From the NCBI GenBank assembly GCA_965246905.1, contig CBDFFZ010000023.1, positions 1 to 64,000 on the forward strand: DNA of 64,000 bases. Direction: 5' to 3'. Source of the DNA: UBA1952 sp965246905. GTDB taxonomy: Bacteria; Bacteroidota; Bacteroidia; Chitinophagales; Chitinophagaceae. Positions 7,281 to 17,384 of this stretch are shown here, piece by piece (positions within the stretch are counted from its first letter, which is position 1; each line of letters starts with the position of its first letter). The notes beneath the pieces were generated by a model. That model worked only from the letters and a program-made list of their open reading frames with translations, ran no database searches and was not told where the DNA came from. Made by a program: the position numbers and the translations under genes.

Positions 7281-9590
7281 TTAGAACGGATAGCCTATGG
7301 CGAGGTTGAGGATGAGGTTTTCTCTCCGCCAGGTGGAGTTGCCGAAATCCACCTGGTCGAATACCCAGGCGGGGCCTGTGGTAAGGTAGGGTTTGCGAAT
7401 GGGCATGGCGAGATCTACGCGCACTACGAGGAAGGTGATATCTACGCGGAGGCCGGCGCCGGCGCCTACGGCAAACTGGTTGAGAAACTGATTGCTGAAT
7501 TTGCTGCCGGGGCGTTCCGGGTCTTCGCGGGTAGTCCAGATATTGCCGGCATCTACGAAGAGCGCACCGTTAAGGATAGAGATGAGCTTGCCGCGCAGCT
7601 CGGTGTTGGCTTCTATTTTGATATCGCCGGGCTGGTCGGGAATGAGGCCTTCGGTTTTATAATTGCGCACGTAATAAGTGCCCGGCCCGAGCGAGCGGGC
7701 GCGGAATGCGCGGATACTGTTGGTGCCGCCGATGAAAAAGGCTTTGATAAAGGGAAGCTGCTCACTATTGCCATAGGGTATGCCCACGCCGGCGAGCAGC
7801 CTGCTGGCCAGCATAGTGGTGTTCTTGTGGTTGAGCTTCAGGTAATGGCGGCCCTCTGCTTCGAAGCGGATATACTGGGAGAATAGGGTGTTCAATACTT
7901 TGCCCTCGCCCTGCTTTTCCTTATTGAATTCAGTGCCGGTAATGAGGCCGAGCACGTTGCCCGGCAGATCCACATTGCCGTTGAAATACCAATTGTGGCG
8001 GTTCATATTGGCGCGGGCCAGGGTATTGAAGTTGAAGTTGTAGGAAGGGCCGAGGATGAACTGCGGCTCGATAGCGCGGCGGAGGGTAACATCGGTATCG
8101 AGCGCCATCTGATACGTCTTTGTGATGTTGATGGGTTTTACATAGTTGGCATTGAGGATATCGAGCTCGTGCTCTTTGCGGATGTTCTCCTTCCAGATAA
8201 AGCCGTAGGAGCCGCGGTAGCTGTTGAGCGTATATTGATCGTTGCGGTTATAAAATTCATAGCGCGCGCTGATTTTTGTTTTGGATACGAACTCGCTGTT
8301 GGTATTGAGCCGGAAGGGCGCGATGATGCGCGGGATGAGCAGGTTTACCTCGGCTCCGAAGCGGAGGATGGCAGAGTTCTGCGTGCCGCTCACCTGGGTT
8401 TCCGTACCGCCGAATACAGACGTGGTAAAGAGCTCGGCTCCTTTCAGGAAGTTGCGGTTGCGCCAGTTGAGGCTTACCTCGGCACCGGTAGCATTGTTGG
8501 AGCGGGTAAGGCCGGTAACCTCTGCGCGCCAGGATTTTTTGGGCAGCGGCGTAAGGAAGTAATAGGGATCGAGGAAGTAGCCGGCGGTATCCACCTCTTC
8601 AAATCTTGCCTTTACAAACTTAAAGGTGCCGAGGTTTACAAGGCGGTTGAGCGAGAGGCTGTGCTGCTCGCGGCTGTACACCTGCCCGGGATGGAACACA
8701 AGCATCCGGGTGAATGTTTTGGGCCTGAACTGGTGATCCGGATCGATGATGTTATAGTCGCCATACTTTTCAGATGGCGCTGCGCCGAGGAGGGAATCCT
8801 TCTCGATGGTATAGGTAGGGTAAACCCAGATGTTGTTGATGATATAAGGCTGGCGATCGTTGTAAGGCGTATTGTCTTTCAGCTTCATGATCATATCCAC
8901 CTGATGGTTGCCCACGGTGGAATCCACGCGCACGAGCATATAATCGGGGTTGAAATAATAATAGCCGCGATTTTTTAGGTGGAGGTCTATGCGGTTGCGC
9001 TCTCCCTTTATCACTTCGAGATCGTAAGGATTGCCAACCTTGAGTGTTGTATGGCGCTGGGTGTGCACGATTTCCCGGTTGACGCTCTTTGCCGTATCCG
9101 TAGGGAAGGTAACGCTGCGGATCATGTATTGCGGGCCGGTAACGGCATCAAACTTAAGGCTTGCCGTGCGCTTGCCGGAGTCCACCACGGTTTCACCTGT
9201 AACTACGGCATGGAAGAAGCCTTTGTTCTGCAGGCGGTTTTCCAGCACGGAGCGGTTCTTTTCAAAGTTAACTTCGCTTGCAAGTACCGGTGGCTCACCA
9301 AACTTATCACGGATATATTTGCGTACGCCCTTTCCTCTTGGCGTGCCTGCTATGTAATAGAGGATGAGCTTGTATTTAATGCCTAACAGCTGTGTATTGG
9401 GCTTGGGGCGCACCAGGGCTTTGAGCTCGGTTTTTAGCTCGCCCACCTTCGTCTTTCCAACATCGGAGGTAATGTTGATCTTTGCGCCATCGTATAGGCG
9501 CTCGCCCTGCGGCAGGTGTTTCGTTACGTTACACGAGGCGGCAAGCAGTATTAAAGCAATAAAAAAAATCGGGCGGATATTCAGCTTCAT
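7281..9590 (-). CDS. tamL: TamL: lipoprotein BamA/TamA-like outer-membrane barrel
   Basis: 769 aa. The signal peptide ends in a lipobox (LLAASC, Cys20), the hallmark of the Bacteroidota TamA variant TamL. POTRA-like domains follow up to about residue 380 (for example FHAVVTGETVVDSGKRTASL). An Omp85 barrel spans ~390-769, with the family GTNSIRAFRARSLGPGTYY region (~residue 620) and a last strand LNLAIGYPF ending in Phe. The gene begins on the base right after the tamB stop, so the two are translationally coupled. TamL works with TamB in moving phospholipid or barrel proteins to the outer membrane. Confidence 0.9.
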   Translation of the reverse strand: MKLNIRPIFFIALILLAASCNVTKHLPQGERLYDGAKINITSDVGKTKVGELKTELKALVRPKPNTQLLGIKYKLILYYIAGTPRGKGVRKYIRDKFGEPPVLASEVNFEKNRSVLENRLQNKGFFHAVVTGETVVDSGKRTASLKFDAVTGPQYMIRSVTFPTDTAKSVNREIVHTQRHTTLKVGNPYDLEVIKGERNRIDLHLKNRGYYYFNPDYMLVRVDSTVGNHQVDMIMKLKDNTPYNDRQPYIINNIWVYPTYTIEKDSLLGAAPSEKYGDYNIIDPDHQFRPKTFTRMLVFHPGQVYSREQHSLSLNRLVNLGTFKFVKARFEEVDTAGYFLDPYYFLTPLPKKSWRAEVTGLTRSNNATGAEVSLNWRNRNFLKGAELFTTSVFGGTETQVSGTQNSAILRFGAEVNLLIPRIIAPFRLNTNSEFVSKTKISARYEFYNRNDQYTLNSYRGSYGFIWKENIRKEHELDILNANYVKPINITKTYQMALDTDVTLRRAIEPQFILGPSYNFNFNTLARANMNRHNWYFNGNVDLPGNVLGLITGTEFNKEKQGEGKVLNTLFSQYIRFEAEGRHYLKLNHKNTTMLASRLLAGVGIPYGNSEQLPFIKAFFIGGTNSIRAFRARSLGPGTYYVRNYKTEGLIPDQPGDIKIEANTELRGKLISILNGALFVDAGNIWTTREDPERPGSKFSNQFLNQFAVGAGAGLRVDITFLVVRVDLAMPIRKPYLTTGPAWVFDQVDFGNSTWRRENLILNLAIGYPF

Positions 9591-12500
9591 TTAATTGGTC
9601 TTGGGGCCTTCCGCCTTCTTCTTCCTGCGGAAAAATTCGTTTAAGTTGTCGTAATCGAGGGTGAAGATAAAGCCGGCACCGGACTCAACAACCTGGCCTA
9701 CCGTGATACCTTCATAATCATTGCGGCGGTAAGCGCGGAGCCGGTACCTGCCATCTTTGCTCAGTTGATACTCGAGCGAGATATCGCCGCCGATATTGGA
9801 GGATGACTGGTTGGATTTCGGGCCTTCTACCTGTACGCTGCTGCCCACATTTACAGTAAGACGGTCGTTGAGCAGGCGCTTGGAGATGCCTACAGTAAGG
9901 TCGGTACGCTGCTCGCCGTTGCCAGTGGAATAATCCTCGCCGGAGTTGAGGCCGAAGTTGAGATCCACACCCGGAACGAGGCTGCCGGCTAGGCGGTTGA
10001 GCTGATCGGTAAGAATGCGGCTGGCGCTCTGGCGGGCAAAGGATTCTGCGGTGGAGGGCGTACCATTGCTTTCCAGCGGATTTTCATCCACAAACCGACC
10101 AAGCAGCAGGAGAGCGAATACCTGCTTGTTAAGCTCACTTTCATCCGAGCGAACCTGCGTGAGCTTCTGCTCTACATCCTTCCATTGCGATTGCTCGCGC
10201 TCCGGCAGCACAATATCGAATGATATTTGCGGCTTCAGCAGTTCGCCCTGCATTTTGAGGTGTACGGTAAAGGGAATTTTTTGCTTGTACTGGTTGATCT
10301 CCGCCTGTGAGCGACCGCCAAGCTGGTGCTCCATCAGATCGATCGGGGCAGTATTGGCAACATAGAGCGCGGTGATATCCACCCTCGCGGAAGTAGGATC
10401 ACCATCAAACGTAATGGTGCTGCCCGATTGCACATTGAATTGCCTTTTCAGGAAAGAAAGCGTGAGGAGATAAGAGCCTTCGGTAAGCGTATAGCTCCCG
10501 GTGAGGCTTACTTTACCACTGCGATCCATACCGGCCTGCAAGGCGGCATTGCCCTGGATATGCAGCGCATCGTTGTTGCGCTCGTCAATCACTATATTAA
10601 ACTTTGCAGCAGTGTCCGTTTCAAGCGTTGCGGAAAGATCAATGCCTTTACGGCCGCTGTTATTGAGCGAATCTTTGCTTACCACGAAGGTGGTCGTGTC
10701 GGTACGATTATCTGCATCGAAAAACTCTACAACGCCCGCGCGGCCCTGCACCTCCGGATCGGCTGTTGGCAGAATATAGCTAAAGTCGGTACCGCGGTTT
10801 ACGCGAAGATAGCTGTTGATAACGGGCAGCGTAAGCGTGCCCCGCACTTTGGTATTGGTAGTAATATTCAGGCTGCCGTAAAAAGGCTGCGCACTACCCG
10901 GCTTCTTGGTAGATTTTGCTACCTGGAAATTATCGGCCGTTACATTCAGATTAAAGCCGATGGTCTTGAAATCATTGGTAAGAATATCGCCGTTGATGCT
11001 GGCTTTGTTCTGGGCGCTATCCACAATATCGAAGCCATTAAAGTGAATGCCGGTTGCGTTTACGGCAATATCTTCATTAGTGAGGGCAAAGCGCTCGCCG
11101 AGGAGTGTAGGGGTAATGAATGCCTGCTCGAATCTTATCGCACCGTTTACAGAAGGCTTATCAGCCGTGCCTTTAATGGCCATTTCACCTTTTAGGCTGC
11201 CGCTTGCCTCCGTGATCTGCCCGGAGGTAAACGGTTTAATGGTGGCAAGATTCAGGTTGGCAAGATTCAGGTTTAAATCCAGCGATTTAGAAGCTATAAA
11301 ATAGCGGCCATCGATCCGTACATCATTGCCATTACCAAGCAGCTGCACATTTGCAGCCAATGTCTGCGGCGTTTCATTATTTACCTTAACAGTAAGCGTA
11401 CCGATCGTGTCTTTCTTAAAAGAGATGTCGGCAATGTTCAGATCGGACGTAAATACAAGGTCTTTAGTAGGATTTTTAAGTTGGGCAGTGCCGTTAATGA
11501 GGCCATCTGCAAGTGTGGAATCCTGGCTTACAATCTCGGTGATCGTATTGATGCGGAAGTTATTGAACCGGACATCGATCGGGGCGGATGCAACTGGTGA
11601 AGTGCTGTTGGCGCTGATGGACTGCCCGCCGTTCTGAATGGTAAAATTGTTTATCACGAGCCCTGCCTTATCATACTGGATATAGTTTTCGCCCGGTATG
11701 CTCCAGGTATCGTAATTCAGCATAACGCCTTGTTTAAGGCTTACGCGGATGCCATCATTGGGCACCTGGTTTAGCACGGCAGCAAGCTGGTAGCGGCTAA
11801 CATCTTTAGGGTCCTTTACATCGAGGTTGGTGCTAAGCTGGTTGTTGGCCACATTGCCGCTCAGGGACGTTTTATTCAACTTGAATTTTGCATTGCCCAC
11901 GCTGTTGAGCGTAATGGAATAATTAAGCGCATCCGCAGTATTGGCGCGCATCGTAAGGCTGTCCACCACATTATCGTTAAACACGATCCTGCGGGCATTT
12001 GCCGTAAGGTGGAGATCGTTTGCAGTACTGTTGAAATTAATAGCCGCAGTAATCGAATCACTGCCTTTCATAGCCGGTACGAATGCATAGAGCATCGGGG
12101 AAGGATGCACAACAAGATTCAGTGCCCAGGTTTGCGGGGAGAATGGCGCAGGCTTGTAGCCCGGAAGCTGGTAATATTTATTGATGGTGCCCTGAATGGC
12201 TGGCGCAATCTCAGTAAGCTTATACTGACCGTTCAGGTTCATGGTGATCGCTTCCGATTTCAGATCGAGCGTATGGCTGCCGTCGGCGCCGGCAAAGGCA
12301 TCGATTGCAATGGTATCATAAGCTACATAGCGTTGCCCTTTATTAGATACAATCAGATCGTTGATGCGGATGGAACCTTCCAGTGCATCAGGATTTGTCG
12401 ATGCAAGATCTGCATTGATATGTCCGTGAATTTTCAATTCATCTTTATAAAGCTTCAATGCCTGGAGATTTACACTGTCCAATTGCAGGTCCATTTTCAC

Positions 12501-14582
12501 CGCCGGAAATTTACCTTTCATTAAAGCCGTAGCGTCAAGGTCAAAATTCAGGTTGGGATCGCGCATATTGGCAATGGCGCTGATATTGCCGCGGTCAAGC
12601 TTTGCATTGAGCGCAAGATTGGTATAGCGATAGCCTTTCGCCTCGGCGGATATTACTTTCCCTTTTACGGTAGCCACCATCGTTTTCGGATCAAAGCCGC
12701 TGCCATTGGCTGCAAGCTGGAAGGTAACACGGCCAACGGTTGCTTCCTGCTTTAAAATATAGCCCAGGTCAAGATTGCCTGCACCAACCGTCATGTTGTA
12801 AGACTTGCCCATGCCGCGCATTACCCCGGCAACAGCAGCAGTGCCGCGCGAGGTAGCTACATCCAGCTTTGTATTGAATGCAGCCATTGATCCTACAAAA
12901 AACCCTTTGGCAGCAATGGTTTCCGGGATGCGGATGGTTGGCGGAACCGTACCCTTCGGCAAGAGCCTGTTCAGGTCTGATTGCGAGGTGCGCAGGGTGG
13001 CGATGTTGAGGTTGTAGATGGCCTTTGCGCCATCCGGTAATCCTTTAATCCGCCCACTGATCTTCAGGGCAGTATTGCTGAGTCCGCTTATTTCGAGGTT
13101 TGGAATAGTCAGGTCCTTTACAGGGCCTTTTATGGATGCATTAAGCCGGAACACCGCATTTTCATTGCCCTTAAAGGGCGGTGCAGACGCAAGCGTTGGT
13201 GCAAAAGTGAGGATGTCTTTAAAGCCAAGCGAGCAGTTGTTCAGGTCTGCCTTGATAAGCATTTCGCCAAGCTGCTTTGGCAGCAGTGCCAGCGATTGCC
13301 AGGCTACGCCGATCTCATTCCGCAAAATGGTTTTGTCTGTTTCCAGCAGCAGATTTTTGAGATAAGCGCCTTTCTCATTATAGAAAAAATTGGTGTGCAG
13401 TTGCTTTAGCATAAATCCGCACTGCTCGCTGAAGGCCAGTTGCGCAATATCGCCGGAATAGGCGGTTGGTGTAACGGTGAGGTTAGCTGCGTCGAGTGAC
13501 AGTCCCTTTACATTCAGGTGGCCGTAATCCATACCACGCTTTGCGCGCGGGGTATTGTTGTTATCGAACTGAATATTGTTGTTGGCAAAGGCTACTTTAT
13601 CCAGCTCTATTTTCCAGGGGTTCTCTGCCTGCGCCTGGGCCGTTTTTTCTACCTGCACCTCTACTACCTTAGCCTGCTGCGTAGCGCCCATCGCAACCAC
13701 TGCGTTCGTATTGTTCAGGACAAGGTTTTTCATTACGATGTCCAGCGTTTTCAGGTCTATTTTCTGCGGCTCTGCAATAAGCTCACCAAGATTTATACGG
13801 GCTTTGAGCGCAGATGCATCATTTGCATAATCCGCATCAATATCACGAACGGTAAGGTTACCCACTGTAAGCCCGAGATTGATCGGGCCGCTGTTATTTG
13901 CTTTGACCTCAGCCATAGATTTAGGCTCTGTGAGGGGCTTATGCTGGTAAGCTCTTGCAACAACATGCTCCAGCCGGATCTTCGGGATATTGAAGACCAT
14001 GCTATCGAGGTCAAACCTTTTAATATTCGTTTCAAAATCGCCGAGGTAGCAGTAAGTGTCCATGCCCGTCTGGTCGTCTTTAAACGTAGCAAGGATCTTG
14101 CTGAGATGCACGTGCTTTACATCCATTTTAAAAGATGCGCTGGTCGTGTCTTTCGGCTTGGTAGAGGGTGCAGTTACAAAAGCATCTACTATATACTGGA
14201 AGTTGTAGGCAGTGTCTTTACCGAGGCGGTAGATATTTGCACGGATACCATCCAGCGCCACATCATTTACCTCTACTTTTTTATCCAGCAGCGCCATCAT
14301 GGATATATCTATGGCAATTCGCTTCCCGGCAAGCAGCGTATCCTTGTTTTTATCCTCAAAATAAACGCCTTCGAGCACTACTTTTTTTGGAAACGATATG
14401 CTCAGACGATCTATCTTAATCGGCGTGCCAATTTTTTTCTGGAGGAAAGAAACTGCCTTAGCTTTTGCAAAATTCTGTACGGCAGGCACTTGTATCAGCA
14501 CGAGCACCAATATCAGCAGCACGACGATACCTACGATCGTCCAGCCCAGAATTTTTAAAATGCGTCTGGCTATCTTACTCAA
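9591..14582 (-). CDS. tamB: TamB-like translocation and assembly module / AsmA-like inter-membrane protein
   Basis: 1663 aa. An N-terminal transmembrane anchor (residues ~14-33, TIVGIVVLLILVLVLIQVP) is followed by a very long repetitive beta-strand region typical of bridge-like lipid-transfer proteins. The DUF490/TamB C-terminal domain lies at ~1250-1640 (for example TVNVGSSVQVEGP and LEYQLSKDGRYRLRAYRRND). It spans the periplasm from the inner membrane to TamL. Its stop codon directly abuts the tamL ATG. The divergent gene starts 160 bp upstream, so the shared gap carries the promoter. Confidence 0.92.
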   Translation of the reverse strand: MSKIARRILKILGWTIVGIVVLLILVLVLIQVPAVQNFAKAKAVSFLQKKIGTPIKIDRLSISFPKKVVLEGVYFEDKNKDTLLAGKRIAIDISMMALLDKKVEVNDVALDGIRANIYRLGKDTAYNFQYIVDAFVTAPSTKPKDTTSASFKMDVKHVHLSKILATFKDDQTGMDTYCYLGDFETNIKRFDLDSMVFNIPKIRLEHVVARAYQHKPLTEPKSMAEVKANNSGPINLGLTVGNLTVRDIDADYANDASALKARINLGELIAEPQKIDLKTLDIVMKNLVLNNTNAVVAMGATQQAKVVEVQVEKTAQAQAENPWKIELDKVAFANNNIQFDNNNTPRAKRGMDYGHLNVKGLSLDAANLTVTPTAYSGDIAQLAFSEQCGFMLKQLHTNFFYNEKGAYLKNLLLETDKTILRNEIGVAWQSLALLPKQLGEMLIKADLNNCSLGFKDILTFAPTLASAPPFKGNENAVFRLNASIKGPVKDLTIPNLEISGLSNTALKISGRIKGLPDGAKAIYNLNIATLRTSQSDLNRLLPKGTVPPTIRIPETIAAKGFFVGSMAAFNTKLDVATSRGTAAVAGVMRGMGKSYNMTVGAGNLDLGYILKQEATVGRVTFQLAANGSGFDPKTMVATVKGKVISAEAKGYRYTNLALNAKLDRGNISAIANMRDPNLNFDLDATALMKGKFPAVKMDLQLDSVNLQALKLYKDELKIHGHINADLASTNPDALEGSIRINDLIVSNKGQRYVAYDTIAIDAFAGADGSHTLDLKSEAITMNLNGQYKLTEIAPAIQGTINKYYQLPGYKPAPFSPQTWALNLVVHPSPMLYAFVPAMKGSDSITAAINFNSTANDLHLTANARRIVFNDNVVDSLTMRANTADALNYSITLNSVGNAKFKLNKTSLSGNVANNQLSTNLDVKDPKDVSRYQLAAVLNQVPNDGIRVSLKQGVMLNYDTWSIPGENYIQYDKAGLVINNFTIQNGGQSISANSTSPVASAPIDVRFNNFRINTITEIVSQDSTLADGLINGTAQLKNPTKDLVFTSDLNIADISFKKDTIGTLTVKVNNETPQTLAANVQLLGNGNDVRIDGRYFIASKSLDLNLNLANLNLATIKPFTSGQITEASGSLKGEMAIKGTADKPSVNGAIRFEQAFITPTLLGERFALTNEDIAVNATGIHFNGFDIVDSAQNKASINGDILTNDFKTIGFNLNVTADNFQVAKSTKKPGSAQPFYGSLNITTNTKVRGTLTLPVINSYLRVNRGTDFSYILPTADPEVQGRAGVVEFFDADNRTDTTTFVVSKDSLNNSGRKGIDLSATLETDTAAKFNIVIDERNNDALHIQGNAALQAGMDRSGKVSLTGSYTLTEGSYLLTLSFLKRQFNVQSGSTITFDGDPTSARVDITALYVANTAPIDLMEHQLGGRSQAEINQYKQKIPFTVHLKMQGELLKPQISFDIVLPEREQSQWKDVEQKLTQVRSDESELNKQVFALLLLGRFVDENPLESNGTPSTAESFARQSASRILTDQLNRLAGSLVPGVDLNFGLNSGEDYSTGNGEQRTDLTVGISKRLLNDRLTVNVGSSVQVEGPKSNQSSSNIGGDISLEYQLSKDGRYRLRAYRRNDYEGITVGQVVESGAGFIFTLDYDNLNEFFRRKKKAEGPKTN

Positions 14583-14742
14583 AATAATAGATGTTTTGTA
14601 AATATCGGTGAAGGTAATTCCTTACAATTCAACCAAACTATAAAACCGTACCAGCTATCCTTTTCTTATGCTTCCGGCACCAGCACTTATTCATCTTTAT
14701 CCAAACGGATTTTATTCATTCCAAGCTGATATTTGTAGCACA

Positions 14743-15234
14743 ATGAAGCTGATCGAAGCAACTTACCGGCACATCCCTGCCATCCGCGGAATTGTAGATA
14801 TAACCTGGCCTGCGGCTTATGGCGCCATTCTTTCCGGCGCACAGATTGCCTATATGATTGAGTGCTTTTATAGTGAAGCCGCTTTAAAGCAACAAATGGA
14901 AAGCGGCCACAGGTTTTTCTTAGTGATGCAGGATGATGAGCCATTGGGATTTGCAGGCTTTGAGCTGAATGTTGAGCCAGGAACGGCGAAGCTGCACAAG
15001 CTCTATGTACTGCCCGGTGCACAAGGCACCGGAGCCGGAAAGAAGCTTCTTAATCAGGTAGAGGTAAAAGTGCGCGAAGCAAATCAGCACCGGATTATCC
15101 TGAATGTGAACCGCTACAATAAGGCGGTTGACTTCTATGGAAAAGCCGGCTTTGAAATCTTTAAGGAGGAGGATATAGACATTGGCCGCGGGTACTTTAT
15201 GAATGATTATGTGATGGAGAAAGAATTAAAGTAG
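14743..15234 (+). CDS. GNAT-family N-acetyltransferase
   Basis: 163 aa from the ATG at 14743 (MKLIEATYRHIPAIRGIVDI). The first in-frame ATG at 14668 would add 25 residues not typical of the fold. GNAT motif A is clear: LHKLYVLPGAQGTGAGKKLL, with the Q-G-x-G-A acetyl-CoA pyrophosphate loop. Motif B follows (LNVNRYNKAVDFYGKAGFEI). It transfers an acetyl group to an amine; the substrate cannot be told. Members with this architecture often act on small amines or protein N-termini. Confidence 0.88.
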   Translation: MKLIEATYRHIPAIRGIVDITWPAAYGAILSGAQIAYMIECFYSEAALKQQMESGHRFFLVMQDDEPLGFAGFELNVEPGTAKLHKLYVLPGAQGTGAGKKLLNQVEVKVREANQHRIILNVNRYNKAVDFYGKAGFEIFKEEDIDIGRGYFMNDYVMEKELK

Positions 15235-16006
15235 CCTAATTATTACCGCTCACTGCCGATGATCTATTCGGGTAAAGCCTCATTTAAGAAGCTATAATGC
15301 TGCCTTACTCTTGCTTTTGAGTACGGCAGACTTTAAATGCAGTAATAAAGCAACAGATTAAGATAAATCGACCATTTGTAATCCATTGATGAATGCAAAT
15401 TGCTGATCGCTGTATGCGCAGTTGTCAATATTGCCTAATAAGCATGCCTTATAAGCTACTCTTTAAAGCATGTAAGGCCTTCCTGGTTGAAATCATAGCT
15501 ATTAATAACTGCAGATTTATTCCCCGCACGGTAAGAAGAACGTACTACAGGGGCAAATGCCCATTTCCTACCGACATTAGCTAAACATATTGCAAGAAAA
15601 TGGCCACTGTCAGCAAGAAAATGGCCACTGCCGGCAGGAAAGCGGCAACTGTCGGCAGGAAGAGGGCAACTGCCGGCAGGAAGATGGCAACTGTCGGCAG
15701 GCAGGTGGCCACTGTCGGCAGGAAGATTGCCACTGATGACAGGGAATGTACAACGGAGAACGGGAAACAATCTTCTGCCGGCAGAAAGGCATTAACTACG
15801 GGCACTTTTTATTCTTCTGCCTGCGGCAAATGCATTTCAGAGCCCGGTAAGCTAAACTATATCGCCTAATGGCACATGATGCATTCGAAGAAGGATAATG
15901 TTCAGGCGTAAATAGTGGCAAAGCTTCTATAAATATTATACATTATCTCACGTGATCGCACCTTCTATGGCATTCTTCCTTGTATTACGATAACAGGGAC
16001 ACCGTA
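15235..16006. other. 772-bp gene-free region containing minisatellite B
   Basis: Between the acetyltransferase stop and the glycosyltransferase stop. Apart from the 21-bp tandem array at 15597-15764 I see no gene, RNA or clear terminator. Short open frames that cross the array exist on both strands but are artefacts of its 3-divisible period. Confidence 0.5.
15597..15764. repeat. Minisatellite B: eight 21-bp tandem units
   Basis: Seven clear units plus one decayed unit of exactly 21 bp, consensus near aagatggcaactgtcggcagg. The plus strand reads open as a repeated heptapeptide (MATVGRK / MATAGRK) and an 89-codon frame begins in it at 15600. It has no ribosome-binding site and no unique domain, so it is not called as a gene. 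The unit is unrelated in sequence to minisatellite A but has the same period. Confidence 0.85.
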
Positions 16007-17203
16007 TTATATTATGCCCTTAGTCTTTGCGATCCGCTTAAAATAGCCTTCCAGCATCCCGGCAATCCCATCCCAGCTAAAACGGCTTTGCATTACCTCG
16101 ATGCCCTGCCTGCCGGTGCGCTCCCGCAAAGCGGCATCCCCTAAAAGCTCCAGGATTCTTGCCGTAAACTGCATAGTATCCGGCTCCATGAATGCACCTG
16201 CACCGCTATCAATGCCCAAACCTTTAAAGCCTACTTCAGAGCAAATAACCGGCACGCCCATGGCCATGGCCTCAAGCACTTTATTCTGCGTACCAGCGCC
16301 AAAACGAAGCGGTGCAACCACGATGCTTGCGGCATTATAAGTTGCTGATAAATCCGGTATAAATCCGGTTACGGCTACCCCATCACCTGCAAGCGCAAGC
16401 ACCTCCGCCACCGGCCGCTGCCCGGCAATCACAAACCTTACCTGCGGATAATGCTTAAGAACTGCGGGGAAAATCTCCTTACAGAAGTAAATTACCGCAT
16501 CCACATTGGGCGCATAATCCATATTACCGGTAAACAGGATGGTGTGGTTGTGGCTGTAATCGTGCCCGCCAGCTCTGAAGGTATCCAGATCTACACCATT
16601 CGGCAGCAATTCAAGGTTGGTTACTCCATGTTTGGCGCGTAGATAGGCTACATCTTCGGCAGAGCAGGCAAGCGCAAGATCGTAATCCTTCATTACCGGC
16701 TCATAGCGCAGCACCCGCTTTTGCTCCAAATGCTCAAAAGCTTTTTTCAGGAAATTACCCGGCATCTTCTTCCGGCGCTCCCAGTAGAGTGAAAAAGCAT
16801 CGGGAAGGTCCAGTATGCGGGGCAGGCTTTTATTTTTTGCGAGATAAGGGGCCATCCGCAAATGCTGTACATGCACCGCATCATAATGATGGCTGCCAAG
16901 CAAGGCTGCAAGCCGCAGCTTCATTTCGCGGCTCTGGAAATAAAGCACCTGCACCGGCAGCAGATTCCAGAGAGCAGCAAGGCAATGAAGCGCCGAGCGC
17001 CAGCCGGGAAGGTAGATAAAATGAACTTCGGTAAAGATCTTTTCTAATTCGGCCTTCCAGGTAAGATCTTCGGGCGACTGCGCAAAGGTGATCAGGTGCA
17101 GCTCATGCCTTCCGCTCAGCCGCCGCGCAAGATTAAATATCTTCAGCTTATCCCCACGATAAGGCGGATACGGCACGCGGTTGGCGAGGAAAAGGAGCTT
17201 CAC
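16007..17203 (-). CDS. GT4-type glycosyltransferase (family 1 fold GT-B)
   Basis: 398 aa, starting MKLLFLANRVPYPPYRGDKLK, the N-terminal nucleotide-sugar clamp typical of a bacterial GT4 subgroup. The C-terminal half shows NHTILFTGNMDYAPNVDAV and the nucleotide-binding segment VVAPLRFGAGTQNKVLEAMA, followed by GVPVICSE. It is a retaining transferase, probably acting on a lipid-linked envelope glycan. It is a distant paralogue of the gene at 18690-19892 and flanks ribBA on the same strand. Acceptor and sugar are unknown. Confidence 0.85.
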   Translation of the reverse strand: MKLLFLANRVPYPPYRGDKLKIFNLARRLSGRHELHLITFAQSPEDLTWKAELEKIFTEVHFIYLPGWRSALHCLAALWNLLPVQVLYFQSREMKLRLAALLGSHHYDAVHVQHLRMAPYLAKNKSLPRILDLPDAFSLYWERRKKMPGNFLKKAFEHLEQKRVLRYEPVMKDYDLALACSAEDVAYLRAKHGVTNLELLPNGVDLDTFRAGGHDYSHNHTILFTGNMDYAPNVDAVIYFCKEIFPAVLKHYPQVRFVIAGQRPVAEVLALAGDGVAVTGFIPDLSATYNAASIVVAPLRFGAGTQNKVLEAMAMGVPVICSEVGFKGLGIDSGAGAFMEPDTMQFTARILELLGDAALRERTGRQGIEVMQSRFSWDGIAGMLEGYFKRIAKTKGII

Positions 17204-17208
17204 TTATT

Positions 17209-17362
17209 TGTTGGATAGAGTTGGAGGCTTCGCGTTGGATGAAGTTGGATTAGGTTAGATGCTTCGTATTGGATTAAGTTGTATAAAGTTGGAGGCTTCG
17301 CATTGGGCACTTAGCCTATCAAACTCCATCCAATACGAAGCATCCAACCTTCAAACATCATC
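17209..17362. repeat. Short repeat cluster in direct and inverted orientation
   Basis: A ~23-bp motif around gttggaggcttcgcattgg occurs three times directly (about 17218, 17253 and 17288) and once inverted (about 17324-17347, ccaatacgaagcatccaac). The last direct and the inverted copy can form a long hairpin. It sits between ribBA and the glycosyltransferase downstream on the minus strand, where a terminator is expected, but no U-run follows. Confidence 0.6.
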
Positions 17363-17384
17363 CAACTCAAACAAACCTAAACCG

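Noticed and set aside
7995..8978. 327-codon plus-strand ORF
   Set aside because: Antisense shadow of tamL, which has a full lipobox, POTRA and barrel signature on the other strand.
15600..15869. 89-codon ORF over minisatellite B as a gene
   Set aside because: It is mostly the repeat itself, with no ribosome-binding site and no domain; openness follows from the 21-bp period.
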